Shown: positions 53,789 to 62,963, counted from the first letter of the stretch. The stretch: DNA of 64,000 nucleotides from Vallitalea maricola (GCF_036985595.1 NZ_BTPU01000060.1:1-64000); one strand, 5' to 3'. The notes: generated from the sequence alone by a model not told the origin. Translations and numbers: made by a program.

Positions 53789-54664
53789 GTGAAAAAAACA
53801 GTTATATTAATAATGAGTTTATTACTTATTACATCATTATTTACAGGATGTGGGAAAAAAGAGGTAGAAAAACAAGAAGAAGCAGTAACAACAGAGTCAA
53901 CCAAAACAAAAAAAGTAACAGAAACAGAAAATGCAAATGAAGTAACAGAAGAAGTAATAAAAGAAACAACCCAAGATACTGAAGAACAAGAAATAATGGA
54001 AGGAACAGAAGAAACGGTAGTAAATGGAACATGGACACTTTCTGAAAATGGAGATACCTTACGATTAGATGGTACAATTACAGAAACTTCATATGATGAT
54101 TTTATGAAAGTTTTCAATTCAGATGTCAAAACATTAGTTATAAACTCAGGAGGTGGAGATACTTATTCAGGATTACGGATAGCAAAAGTTATTTATGACA
54201 GTAAGATTGATGTTGTTGTAGATAAAATATGTGCTTCCTCAGCAGCAAACTATTTATTCATGGCAGGTAGAAATAAAGTAGTAAAAGAAGGTTCTTTACT
54301 AATGTTCCATGGTGGAGTAAATAGTTTTGATATGAAAAATTTAGAAGAGGAACTAAAGAATCAAGGTGCATCTGAAAAGATGATAGAAGAGCAAAAAGGC
54401 TATATCACTATGCAGAGAGAATTAGAAAAAGATTTCTATGAGTTAATAGGTATTGATTTAAAGCTTTTAGAATATTCCCATGAGATTACTGAAAAAGTAG
54501 GATTCTGGGCACCAAGCCCTGGAGTCTTAAGTTCATTTGGTGTTACTAACATTGAAAGAATGTGGTATCCTGCTACAGATGAAGAGTTTAATAAAACAGT
54601 GACAAGTATTAACGAAATGATGGGAACTAATACCACTGTTAGCAATGAAGCTGTTGAAAAATAA
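53789..54664 (+). CDS. ClpP-like serine protease lipoprotein (surface-exposed)
   Basis: A 291-residue protein. The signal peptide and lipobox LFTGC predict lipid anchoring outside the membrane. A Thr/Glu-rich spacer (about 28-80) precedes a ClpP/crotonase-fold domain. VINSGGGDTYSGLRIA supplies the oxyanion glycines, Ser151 in CASSAANYLF is the likely nucleophile, and His174 in LMFHGGV the base. It resembles ClpP/SppA/NfeD-type proteases but is a lipoprotein outside the cell. GTG 53789 follows GTAAGGAGG. It is monocistronic. Substrate is unknown, perhaps signal peptides or misfolded surface proteins. Confidence 0.82.
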   Translation: MKKTVILIMSLLLITSLFTGCGKKEVEKQEEAVTTESTKTKKVTETENANEVTEEVIKETTQDTEEQEIMEGTEETVVNGTWTLSENGDTLRLDGTITETSYDDFMKVFNSDVKTLVINSGGGDTYSGLRIAKVIYDSKIDVVVDKICASSAANYLFMAGRNKVVKEGSLLMFHGGVNSFDMKNLEEELKNQGASEKMIEEQKGYITMQRELEKDFYELIGIDLKLLEYSHEITEKVGFWAPSPGVLSSFGVTNIERMWYPATDEEFNKTVTSINEMMGTNTTVSNEAVEK

Positions 54665-54698
54665 CGGGAATAGTTGTGGCTATTGCAAAATTTTCTTC

Positions 54699-54728
54699 TT
54701 GATTTTTACAAGCAAAATATGATATACT
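54699..54728 (+). promoter_or_regulatory. Promoter of the riboflavin operon
   Basis: TTGATT (54699-54704), an 18-nt spacer and TATACT (54723-54728), directly upstream of the FMN riboswitch. Confidence 0.6.
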
Positions 54729-54747
54729 AAAAAAAATTGAATAGAAA

Positions 54748-54852
54748 CCTTCAGGGCAGGGTGTAATTCCCGACCGGCGGTAAAGTCCGCGAGTGAAAAC
54801 TGACTTGGTGAAATTCCAAGACCGACAGTAAAGTCTGGATGAGAGAAGGAAA
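54748..54852 (+). ncRNA. FMN riboswitch (RFN element)
   Basis: The conserved RFN core is clear: CTTCAGGGCAGGGTG, then ATTCCCGACCGGCGGTA, GTCCGCGAG, CTTGGTGAAATTCCAAGACCG and ACAGTAAAGTCTGGATGAGAGAAGG, as separate blocks. It precedes a terminator at 54950 and the rib genes. Binding of FMN should terminate transcription before ribD. Confidence 0.96.
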
Positions 54853-54949
54853 ATAACAAAGAGTTTATTGAAAACTTTTGTTATTAAATTAGTCAATGTT
54901 AATATATTTATTAATATTTAATTTGACTAACTCATGTATGAATAGATGA

Positions 54950-54979
54950 CCTTGAAGAATTAATTCTTCAAGGTTTTTT
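54950..54979 (+). terminator. Riboswitch-controlled terminator
   Basis: Positions 54950-54973 form a perfect 24-nt palindrome (arm CCTTGAAGAATT) followed by TTTTTT. It is the expression platform of the FMN riboswitch; TTAGTCAA (54888) and TTGACTAA (54922) are a possible competing pair. From 54980 to 55219 there is only leader sequence. Confidence 0.85.
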
Positions 54980-55219
54980 GATGTTTTTGATGTATAACAA
55001 AGTAATTATCTTTTTTATTGAGTATTTGTATGAAATTATAATTAGTTATACATACATTAGTACTTAACAATAGATACCAACCATCATTTTATTATCTATT
55101 GCAAATCAAAAAATCACTTCTCACATCATAAATCAACCTTGCAGATTTCTACTTACAATTAGTATAACCAAGTAACATTATGTTACGAATACTTTGTACT
55201 AGGAGGTAGATAAATTGCA

Positions 55220-56365
55220 ATGAAACAATTAAATCCCAAGGAATTAAAAAACAAAGAAAATACTTACAATGAACATATTAAGTACATGCAAAGAGCCATA
55301 AGCCTATCAAAAAAAGGTATAGGATACGTTAACCCAAACCCGCTTGTTGGAGCTGTTATCGTAAAAGACGGTTTAATAATAGGTGAAGGCTATCATGAAA
55401 AAATAGGTCATAACCATGCTGAAATTAACGCTCTTAATAACTGCAAAAAAAGCACAAAAGGAGCCACTATGTATGTTACTCTTGAACCCTGTTCTCACTA
55501 TGGTAAGACCCCACCTTGTGTTAACGCAATAATAAAAAGTGGAATAAAGCAGGTAATAGTAGGTATGAAAGACCCTAATCCATTAGTAGCTGGAAAAGGA
55601 ATCAAAATGCTTAGAGATAATAACATTACAGTTACATGTGGCATCTGCCAACATGAGATACAAGAACTAAATAAAATATTTATTAAGTATATAACAACCA
55701 AAAAGCCCTACTGCATTATGAAAACAGCTATGACACTAGATGGAAAAATTGCTACCTCAACAGGTGATTCCAAATGGATAACTAGTGATAGATCAAGAGA
55801 ATATGTCCATGAAATAAGACATAGGGTGACAGCAATAATGGTAGGTATAGGTACTGTCATAGCAGATAATCCATCATTGACAACTAGATTGACTAACCAA
55901 ACAGGTGTTAATCCCATACGAATTATAATTGATACAACATGCCGAATTCCTCTACAAGCTAGAGTATTATCAGAAAAAGGAAAAACAATAATTGCAACAA
56001 CTAATGATGCACCTATAGAAAAAGTGAAAGTACTAGAAAAAATGGGTATCACCATCCTTATGATTGATAAAAAGAATAATAGAGTTGATATGAATAAACT
56101 AATGACTAAATTAGGGGAAATGGAAATTGACAGTATTCTATTAGAAGGAGGAAGCAAGTTGAATTATAGTTGCCTAAAAGCAGGTATAATTGACGAAGTA
56201 TATGCTTTTATCGCTCCAAAACTTATTGGAGGACAACAAGCAATAACACCAATAGGAGGAAAAGGGATTAAACAGATAAAAGATGCCTATACCCTAAAAG
56301 ATATCCAATTAGAAAAGATAGGTGATGATATATTAATCAAGGGAAAGGTTAATTGGGAGGGCTGA
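55220..56365 (+). CDS. ribD: Bifunctional riboflavin deaminase/reductase
   Basis: A 381-residue enzyme for two steps of riboflavin synthesis: deamination of the diaminopyrimidine and NADPH reduction of its ribosyl group. The N-terminal cytidine-deaminase-like domain has HAEINAL and EPCSHYGKTPPC zinc motifs; the C-terminal reductase domain begins TMTLDGKIAT-like (AMTLDGKIATSTGDSKWIT). Length is typical. ATG 55220 follows AGGAGGT (55201-55207). It is first in ribD-ribE-ribBA-ribH, under the FMN riboswitch. Confidence 0.97.
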   Translation: MKQLNPKELKNKENTYNEHIKYMQRAISLSKKGIGYVNPNPLVGAVIVKDGLIIGEGYHEKIGHNHAEINALNNCKKSTKGATMYVTLEPCSHYGKTPPCVNAIIKSGIKQVIVGMKDPNPLVAGKGIKMLRDNNITVTCGICQHEIQELNKIFIKYITTKKPYCIMKTAMTLDGKIATSTGDSKWITSDRSREYVHEIRHRVTAIMVGIGTVIADNPSLTTRLTNQTGVNPIRIIIDTTCRIPLQARVLSEKGKTIIATTNDAPIEKVKVLEKMGITILMIDKKNNRVDMNKLMTKLGEMEIDSILLEGGSKLNYSCLKAGIIDEVYAFIAPKLIGGQQAITPIGGKGIKQIKDAYTLKDIQLEKIGDDILIKGKVNWEG

Positions 56366-56367
56366 AA

Positions 56368-57015
56368 ATGTTCACAGGGTTAATTAGTGAAGTAGGAGAG
56401 ATAGTTAAAATAGAAAAGGGAAAACATTCAGCTAAATTGACTATAAAAGCCAGTAATCTTCTTAATGATATTAGGTTGGGCGATAGTATTGCTGTAAATG
56501 GCGTTTGCTTAACTGTAACAACCTATAATAAAAATACCTTTACAGTTGATGTTATGCCTGAGACCATGTCCATGACCAATATAAAATATCTACAAAATAA
56601 ACACTCAGTTAATCTAGAACCTGCTTTAAGAGTAGGGGATAGGTTTGGTGGACACATTGTTACAGGACATATTGACGGTACAGGAACAATAAAAAGTCTA
56701 CTGAAAGATGACAACGCAACAAGAGTAACCATTAATATCTCAAAAGACCTTAGAAAATATATTATCTATAAGGGTTCAGTTGCTGTAGATGGGATAAGTT
56801 TAACAGTCGCTGATATTTCCACGGATAGTTTTCAAGTATCAATAATACCTTTAACAAGTATTGATACGACTATTTTAGAGAAGAAAATAGGTGATACAGT
56901 TAATATTGAATGTGATGTTATTGGAAAATACGTGGAAAGTATGTTGCATAATAACACAGATGATAGTCAATCAACAATAAATAAGGATTTTTTGAGGTCA
57001 AATGGTTTTATGTAA
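56368..57015 (+). CDS. ribE: Riboflavin synthase alpha subunit
   Basis: A 215-residue enzyme that dismutates two 6,7-dimethyl-8-ribityllumazines into riboflavin. It has two lumazine-binding repeats, the first starting MFTGLISEVGEI and the second around GHIVTGHIDGTG. ATG 56368 follows GGGAGGG (56355-56361), placed within the ribD 3' end; the genes are 2 nt apart. Alternative symbol in some genera: ribC. Confidence 0.96.
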   Translation: MFTGLISEVGEIVKIEKGKHSAKLTIKASNLLNDIRLGDSIAVNGVCLTVTTYNKNTFTVDVMPETMSMTNIKYLQNKHSVNLEPALRVGDRFGGHIVTGHIDGTGTIKSLLKDDNATRVTINISKDLRKYIIYKGSVAVDGISLTVADISTDSFQVSIIPLTSIDTTILEKKIGDTVNIECDVIGKYVESMLHNNTDDSQSTINKDFLRSNGFM

Positions 57016-57108
57016 TTAAAGGTATATGACGAAATTAGATATTTAATTTTAGGGTATGAATTTAAAAGTATCTAAAAATAGAATAAATAAATTTAGAGGT
57101 GAATAGAA

Positions 57109-58317
57109 ATGAAATTCAATACTATTGAAGAAGCAATAGAAGATATAAAACAAGGTAAAATGATAATCGTGGTAGATGATGAGAATAGAGAAAATGAAGG
57201 AGATTTACTTGTAGCAGCTGAGAAAATTACTCCTGAGATAATGAATTTTATGATAAAGAATGCAAGAGGAATAGTGTGTATTCCTATGATGGAAGAAAGA
57301 CTTAATGAATTAAACATACCATTAATGGTTGATAAAAATACCGACTCCAAAAAAACAGCTTTTACTGTATCAGTAGATTATTATGAATCAACTACAGGAG
57401 TATCCGCTTACGAAAGATGTGAAACTGTTAATAAGTTGGTAGATAAAAATATAACTGGGGATAAGTTTACAAGACCTGGTCATATTTTTCCATTGATAGC
57501 CAGAGATAATGGTGTATTTGAAAGAAACGGGCATACAGAAGCTGCTGTAGACATGACAAGATTAGCTGATTTGTATCCTGCAGGAGTTATATGTGAGATT
57601 GTAAATGAAGATGGAACTATGGCTAGGTTGCCACAATTAATGGAGTTTGCCCTTAAGCATAGTCTTAAAATTATATCCATTGAAGACCTTATTGAATATA
57701 GAAAACAACATGAAAAGATTATTGAAAGAAAAGCTATTGCTAAGTTACCAACAAAATATGGAAGCTTCCATATATATGGATATACAAATAAAGTAACGGG
57801 AGAAGAGCATATTGCATTGATAAAAGGGAAGATTAATGATGGTGAACCGGTTTTATGCAGAATACATTCAGAATGTTTAACAGGGGATGTATTAGGCTCT
57901 ACTAGATGTGATTGTGGAGAACAACTTGATGAAGCAATGAAAAGAATAAGTAAAGAAGAAAAAGGCGTAATTATTTATATGAGACAAGAGGGGAGAGGAA
58001 TTGGATTAATCAACAAAATAATGGCTTACCAATTACAAGATGGAGGCCTAGACACTGTAGATGCGAATCTTGCTCTTGGATTCAAAGAGGATTTAAGAGA
58101 ATATAGCATTAGCGCTCAGATATTAAAAGATCTTGGTGTAGATAGAGTAAGATTGATGACTAATAATCCTGATAAGATTAATGGTATAGAAAAATATGAT
58201 ATCAATGTTGTGGAGAGAGTACCAATAGAAATCACAAGTAATAAGAATAATGTACATTATTTAAATGTAAAAAAGCAAAAGATGGGTCATATATTAAAGA
58301 ATCTAGAGCAAAGTTAA
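57109..58317 (+). CDS. ribBA: Bifunctional 3,4-dihydroxy-2-butanone-4-phosphate synthase / GTP cyclohydrolase II
   Basis: A 402-residue fusion of both entry enzymes of riboflavin synthesis. The N-terminal DHBP synthase has VVDDENRENEGDL and a TAFTVSVD motif; the C-terminal GTP cyclohydrolase II has the zinc Cys cluster in CLTGDVLGSTRCDC and RQEGRGIGL. Length is typical. RBS GAGGTG precedes ATG 57109. It is 93 nt after ribE and 79 nt before ribH. Confidence 0.97.
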   Translation: MKFNTIEEAIEDIKQGKMIIVVDDENRENEGDLLVAAEKITPEIMNFMIKNARGIVCIPMMEERLNELNIPLMVDKNTDSKKTAFTVSVDYYESTTGVSAYERCETVNKLVDKNITGDKFTRPGHIFPLIARDNGVFERNGHTEAAVDMTRLADLYPAGVICEIVNEDGTMARLPQLMEFALKHSLKIISIEDLIEYRKQHEKIIERKAIAKLPTKYGSFHIYGYTNKVTGEEHIALIKGKINDGEPVLCRIHSECLTGDVLGSTRCDCGEQLDEAMKRISKEEKGVIIYMRQEGRGIGLINKIMAYQLQDGGLDTVDANLALGFKEDLREYSISAQILKDLGVDRVRLMTNNPDKINGIEKYDINVVERVPIEITSNKNNVHYLNVKKQKMGHILKNLEQS

Positions 58318-58396
58318 TTGAGTTAAAGCTTCTATATAGAAGTTTAAATTAATAGTTCTAATAAAGATAATATATTAAGAAAGGAATTGATATAAT

Positions 58397-58861
58397 ATGA
58401 TTACATACGAAGGTAAACTAATAGGAGAAGGATTGAAATTTGGTATTGTAGTAGGGAGATTCAACGAATTCATATCTAGCAAGTTATTGGAAGGTGCTAT
58501 TGATGCATTAAAAAGACATGGAGTATCGCTTGAAGATATTTCAATTGCATGGGCACCGGGAGCATTTGAGATACCATTAATCTCTAAAAAGATGGCGAAA
58601 ACTAATAAGTATGATGGTGTTATATGTCTTGGAGCTGTTATAAGGGGAGCTACTGCTCATTTTGATTATGTGGCAAGTGAAGTATCTAAAGGAATAGCTA
58701 ATGTATCACTTGATACGGAAATACCTGTTATCTTTGGAGTGCTGACTACAGATACCATTGAACAGGCTATTGAAAGAGCAGGAACAAAAGCTGGTAACAA
58801 AGGATTTGAGGCTGGTATGGCAGCAATAGAAATGGCGAATCTCCTTCGTAACATTAACTAA
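58397..58861 (+). CDS. ribH: 6,7-dimethyl-8-ribityllumazine synthase
   Basis: A 154-residue enzyme forming the lumazine from DHBP and the ribitylaminopyrimidine. Motifs are GRFNEFIS, WAPGAFEIP and GAVIRGATAHFDYV, which contains the conserved His. Length matches the family. It is the last gene of the rib operon and is followed by a bidirectional terminator. Confidence 0.97.
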   Translation: MITYEGKLIGEGLKFGIVVGRFNEFISSKLLEGAIDALKRHGVSLEDISIAWAPGAFEIPLISKKMAKTNKYDGVICLGAVIRGATAHFDYVASEVSKGIANVSLDTEIPVIFGVLTTDTIEQAIERAGTKAGNKGFEAGMAAIEMANLLRNIN

Positions 58862-58875
58862 TAGAAGTCTATATG

Positions 58876-58922
58876 CAAAGAGGGTATTCAAAAAACTTAA
58901 GGCTTTTTGAATACTCTCTTTG
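58876..58922. terminator. Bidirectional terminator after ribH
   Basis: Nineteen bases at 58876-58894 pair with 58904-58922 (one wobble), with A-rich and T-rich inner arms. It separates ribH from the convergent Lrp gene. Confidence 0.85.
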
Positions 58923-58942
58923 TTTAATTTATGTACTCAGTT

Positions 58943-59383
58943 TTATTCATAGTCAAAATTCAATGATTTGAATTCAATTGGGCTAGATAAAATAATAAGT
59001 GTTTCTGTACTCCCATATTGTTGTATTTTGCCAATTAAATATTCTAGGTCAGATGTGTTTTGACATAATACCTTAATCGTCATGGAGTATTTTCCAGTTA
59101 CATGATGACATTCAACAATTTTTGTGTTTTCTTGAACTAGTGCTAAGAACTCTTTTCTTTTTGCGGACTTAATTGAGATGTTTATAATAGCTTTTACTGT
59201 TTTTCCAAGTTTTTTTGGATTAACAATAGCTCTATATCCAGTGATTATGCCACTTTTTTCTAGTTTTCTTACCCTTTCAGCAACAGCAGGTGGAGTTAGT
59301 GAAACTTTTTCTGCTAATATTTTCATGGGCATTCTTCCGTCATCTTGCAAATATCTAATAATATCGTAGTCGGTTGAATCCAT
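58943..59383 (-). CDS. Lrp/AsnC-family regulator
   Basis: A 146-residue regulator. The winged helix-turn-helix (about 1-60) has DYDIIRYLQDDGRMPMKILAEKV and PPAVAERVRKLEK. The RAM ligand-binding domain (about 65-146) follows, with KIVECHHVTGKYSM. RBS GGAGGGATG precedes the ATG on the minus strand. It is divergent from glutamate dehydrogenase, 685 nt away, so control of amino-acid use is likely. Confidence 0.92.
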   Translation of the reverse strand: MDSTDYDIIRYLQDDGRMPMKILAEKVSLTPPAVAERVRKLEKSGIITGYRAIVNPKKLGKTVKAIINISIKSAKRKEFLALVQENTKIVECHHVTGKYSMTIKVLCQNTSDLEYLIGKIQQYGSTETLIILSSPIEFKSLNFDYE

Positions 59384-60068
59384 TTCATCCCTCCTATAAA
59401 TTAAAATTATATCTTAACAAGGAAATTATAAATTATAGGTTTTCTACTAAAAATAACAATTTTTTTTATAGATACTATTTTTTCTATTACTTAATTGATA
59501 TTAAATATAGAGTTTAAAATATAAAGCCAATCCCCTTGTTTCAATATGTTTGCAAAAGTCTGACCTTTTCTTTTGCAGTTTAAACATAGTCTACTTTTCT
59601 ATTATAACAGAAAAATAAAAATAAATCATTAACATACTTCGATTTAAAAAGATAAAATTTTATATTTTTTATAGAGAATAAGTCTAATAAAGCAAATAGA
59701 GGATGATTAAATAAAAAAAGAAATATATATGAATAACTTAATTAAATAAAGCTAATAATAAAATAGATATATTAACCAAGCAATTTAATGCATGATATAC
59801 ACAAAAAATAAATATAATGTTAATATACGAATAGAGAGAGTTACATTCAATTAAGAACTATAATTATACCCTAATTATACCCTGAAAGTTACTTAAATAA
59901 TACATAAGTTTTTAACTTCAAAAAGAGAGTTGCAAATTATTATTTACTAATTTATTTTTCTCTTTTTGTAGCTAAAATATTATCTGATTGGACTATATTT
60001 ATATAATAATGGTTCAATAAGGAGAATAGGTATCGAAAATTTTATTTAAGATTGGGAGGCATAAGTAT
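59384..60068. other. Long divergent regulatory region with repeats and hairpins
   Basis: No gene is seen in about 685 nt. It holds a stem TGCAAAAG (59551-59558) with CTTTTGCA (59569-59576), an 11-bp perfect tandem repeat TAATTATACCC twice (59861-59871 and 59872-59882), and a hairpin CAAAAAGAGA (59919-59928) with TCTCTTTTTG (59959-59968). The tandem repeat could be a binding site for the neighbouring Lrp-type regulator. Confidence 0.5.
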
Positions 60069-61328
60069 ATGTCAGAAAAAACGCTTAATCCTTTTAAGAT
60101 TGCACAAAAACAATTAAAAGAAGCATGCGATGCACTAGGAGAAGAAGATGCAGTATATGAGTTATTGAGTCAGCCTGAAAAAGTTTTGGAAGTTACTATT
60201 CCTGTTAAAATGGATGATGGTACAACAAAACTATTTACTGGATATCGTGTTCAACATAACGATGCATCTGGTCCTACTAAAGGCGGTATTCGTTTTCATC
60301 CTGGAGTAACAAAAGATGAAGTAAAAGCGTTAGCAACTTGGATGACTTTTAAATGTGGGGTTGTAGGCTTACCATATGGTGGAGCAAAAGGTGGAGTTAT
60401 CGTTGACCCTACTGTTCTTTCAAAACGAGAACTTGAAAGACTATCAAGAGGATATGTAAGAGCTATTGCTCCAATTATTGGAGAAAGAAGAGATATTCCA
60501 GCACCAGATGTTAATACTAATGGTCAAACAATGGCGTGGATGGTTGATGAATATTCCAGCCTAAGAGGTGTTGGTCAAACATTACCAGCTTCATTTACAG
60601 GAAAACCTGTTGAATTTGGTGGATGTCTAGCAAGAAAAGAAGCTACTGGTTACGGCGTTATGCTTATGATGAGAGAAGCAGCTAAGTACAAAGGAATGAA
60701 CATAAAAGATATGAAAATAGCAGTTCAAGGCTTTGGAAATGTTGGAAGTTATGCTGCAATGTATGCTCAAGCTTTTGGAGCTAAAGTTGTTGCTGTATCA
60801 GATGTTTCATGTTGCTTATATAATGAAAATGGCTTAGATGTTAATGATATTATGAAATATGCAGCAGAAAATAAATTGATCACTGGTTATACTGGTGAAT
60901 GTGAAGAAGTAGAAAGAGAAAAAATATTTGGAATAGAATGTGACGGATTTGCTCCATGTGCGCTTGAGAACTCTATTACAAGCAGCACTGCAAAAGATAT
61001 TAAAGCTAAGATAATAACTGAAGGTGCTAATGGTCCAACTACTCCAGAAGCAGAAGAATACTTATTAGAAAAAGGAGTATTCATAGTACCAGATATATTA
61101 GCTAACTCAGGCGGAGTTATCGTTTCATATTTTGAGTGGGTTCAGAACCTACATAACTATTATTGGCGTTTTGACGAAGTACAAGAGAAACAAGAAGTAA
61201 AAATGGTAGATGCTTTTGTTAAAGTTACAGATGCCATGGATGAAAAAAAAGTTGATATGAGAAAAGCTGCTTACCTAGTAGCTATTAAGAGCCTTGCAAT
61301 GCCAATGAGGCTTAGAGGTTGGTTTTAA
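60069..61328 (+). CDS. gdhA: NAD-type glutamate dehydrogenase
   Basis: A 419-residue cytoplasmic enzyme oxidising glutamate to 2-oxoglutarate plus ammonia. PYGGAKGGV holds the catalytic Lys (Lys107); the substrate-binding start is SGPTKGGIRFHP. The Rossmann domain reads VQGFGNVGSYAA, and the C-terminal region has ANSGGVIVSYFEWVQN, as in GluD/RocG/GudB enzymes of Firmicutes. RBS TGGGAGG precedes ATG 60069. It is monocistronic, with a divergent Lrp-type regulator. Symbol is by family; gluD or rocG are equivalents. Confidence 0.95.
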   Translation: MSEKTLNPFKIAQKQLKEACDALGEEDAVYELLSQPEKVLEVTIPVKMDDGTTKLFTGYRVQHNDASGPTKGGIRFHPGVTKDEVKALATWMTFKCGVVGLPYGGAKGGVIVDPTVLSKRELERLSRGYVRAIAPIIGERRDIPAPDVNTNGQTMAWMVDEYSSLRGVGQTLPASFTGKPVEFGGCLARKEATGYGVMLMMREAAKYKGMNIKDMKIAVQGFGNVGSYAAMYAQAFGAKVVAVSDVSCCLYNENGLDVNDIMKYAAENKLITGYTGECEEVEREKIFGIECDGFAPCALENSITSSTAKDIKAKIITEGANGPTTPEAEEYLLEKGVFIVPDILANSGGVIVSYFEWVQNLHNYYWRFDEVQEKQEVKMVDAFVKVTDAMDEKKVDMRKAAYLVAIKSLAMPMRLRGWF

Positions 61329-61331
61329 CAA

Positions 61332-61483
61332 TTAACTAAGGAACGATGTAGCAATAGTTTTAGCTTTAACTGTTCGTAGGACACGTTAAAATATTAATTC
61401 ATCTTATGCAAAAGAAGAGTTTCAAACCCTAGATATTTGCACATATAGGTTGATGAAGAGTATTTAAACCGTTCCGTAGTTAA
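61332..61483. other. Structured intergenic element bounded by a 14-bp inverted repeat
   Basis: TTAACTAAGGAACG (61332-61345) pairs with CGTTCCGTAGTTAA (61470-61483) in 13 of 14 positions. Nested short arms lie inside (61398-61403 with 61452-61457, 61407-61412 with 61436-61441, 61366-61370 with 61385-61389). It may be a structured 3' RNA after gdhA or a small mobile remnant; neither is proven. Confidence 0.5.
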
Positions 61484-61576
61484 ATTATAGTAATAGATAT
61501 AGTCTTCCTTAAAGAACTACTAATAACTGTGACTAATACTCTCTTATAATAGATAATAGTATTAATATTAGTAGTA

Positions 61577-61626
61577 AACGAGTAAAAGCACTAAGACGTA
61601 ACTTAGTGCTTTTGCTCGTTTTTTGT
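61577..61626. terminator. Terminator between gdhA and the TrxB-like gene
   Basis: Nineteen bases at 61577-61595 pair with 61602-61620 (one wobble) and are followed by TTTTTTG. It is placed between convergent genes. Confidence 0.85.
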
Positions 61627-61681
61627 TAATCATTTTTTTATTATATATTAAGGATAAAAAATTACTAATCATATAGTAGTA

Positions 61682-62923
61682 TTAATTTAATGCACTGTTC
61701 AAAGCATGAACAATTGTTTCTTCGTTGAAATCTTTAATATGTTTTTCGTAAACTTTACCATCTTTAGTGATAACTGCAGCAGGGAATTCTTTTATGTCTA
61801 ATCTATCAGAAATTCCTGTTGATTTGTATACATCTACTCTGTTAACTGATATTTTTTCACCAAAGAAGTTTTCTATTTTTTCTATATCGGTCAAGAATTC
61901 TCTTGAATCGGCATCAATGGCATTATAGATATAAGTTAAACCAGGTTTTTCGTTTTGCATGATAACAGTATTGAATGTTTCGTGCTCCGCTATGTATTTC
62001 TCTGCGGCAAAACCAGCTATGGCTCCGTCACCAACAGCAGTTGCTACTTGTTTTAACCATTTTTCTCTAACATCTCCACAAGCGAAAACACCTTCAATAT
62101 TTGTCTGCATCTTATCATTTGTAAGAATATAACCTTGTTTAGTAAGGTTTATCTGATCTTTGAAAATCTCAGTATTAGGTATATAACCAATAAATTCAAA
62201 GCAAGTATCACATTTTACTGGTATTTTTTCACCTGTCTTAAGATCTTTTAGTACTACGGTATCAAGATGTTCTTCACCTTCAAAAGAGTCTGTAACAGTA
62301 TTCCAGATAAATTCCATTTTAGGATTTTTAAGAGCTGCTTCTTTAGCTATTTCATTACAGTCCATGATTCCTTCATCATGCATAACTGATACAATAACCT
62401 TATTAGCAAATTTAGTTAAGAACATTCCTTCTTCAATAGCAGCGTCACCACTACCGATAACAACTACATCTTTACCAGTGTTAGCAGCAGCGTCACATGT
62501 TGCACAGAATGAAATTCCTTTATCAAATAGATAGTTTTCTTCATTCTTTGCTTTTGTTACTCTTGGACGTCCGCCTGTAGCAAGGACAACTGATTTTGCT
62601 ATGAATTTATTTCTGAATGTTTCAACTACTTTTTCTTCACCTTTAAGTTGTACACTTTTAACATCTGTCAACTTGAATTTTACACCCATTTTTTCAGCTT
62701 GCTTTTTCATCTGATTAGTGATTTCCTCACCCTTAGGGCTGTTCGGAAATCCTGGGTAGTTCTCTATCTCATTGGTATAAGTAGCAAGTCCTCCTACCAA
62801 AGCTTTTTCTATAAGAAGAGTACTTAGTCTAGCTCTAGCTGAATAAATCGCAGCAGTAAGACCAGCTGCTCCACCGCCAATAACAACTACATCATAATTT
62901 TCAATACGTTTTTCTCTTGGCAT
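61682..62923 (-). CDS. Thioredoxin reductase-like flavoprotein with C-terminal Trx-fold domain
   Basis: A 413-residue enzyme. The FAD-binding start is VVVIGGGAAGLTAAIY; the NAD(P) motif is VVVIGSGDAAIEEG; the redox pair is CATC (Cys140, Cys143), the TrxB pattern; the FAD motif near the C-terminal side is GVFACGDVREKWLKQVATAVGDGAIAG. An extra domain of about 100 residues (about 310-413) looks thioredoxin-like, with a cis-Pro EFPAAV but no CxxC. ATG 62923 is preferred over TTG 62929 because GGAGGA lies 6 nt upstream. It is downstream of YeeE/YedE and TusA genes, suggesting sulfur or selenium redox work. Confidence 0.88.
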   Translation of the reverse strand: MPREKRIENYDVVVIGGGAAGLTAAIYSARARLSTLLIEKALVGGLATYTNEIENYPGFPNSPKGEEITNQMKKQAEKMGVKFKLTDVKSVQLKGEEKVVETFRNKFIAKSVVLATGGRPRVTKAKNEENYLFDKGISFCATCDAAANTGKDVVVIGSGDAAIEEGMFLTKFANKVIVSVMHDEGIMDCNEIAKEAALKNPKMEFIWNTVTDSFEGEEHLDTVVLKDLKTGEKIPVKCDTCFEFIGYIPNTEIFKDQINLTKQGYILTNDKMQTNIEGVFACGDVREKWLKQVATAVGDGAIAGFAAEKYIAEHETFNTVIMQNEKPGLTYIYNAIDADSREFLTDIEKIENFFGEKISVNRVDVYKSTGISDRLDIKEFPAAVITKDGKVYEKHIKDFNEETIVHALNSALN

Positions 62924-62963
62924 GACCAATCCTCCATTTGATTTTAGCTATTATTAATAAGGA

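Noticed and set aside
53841..54129. Minus-strand reading frames opposite the ClpP-like gene
   Set aside because: Leu/Ser-rich shadows of Glu/Thr-rich coding sequence without RBS.
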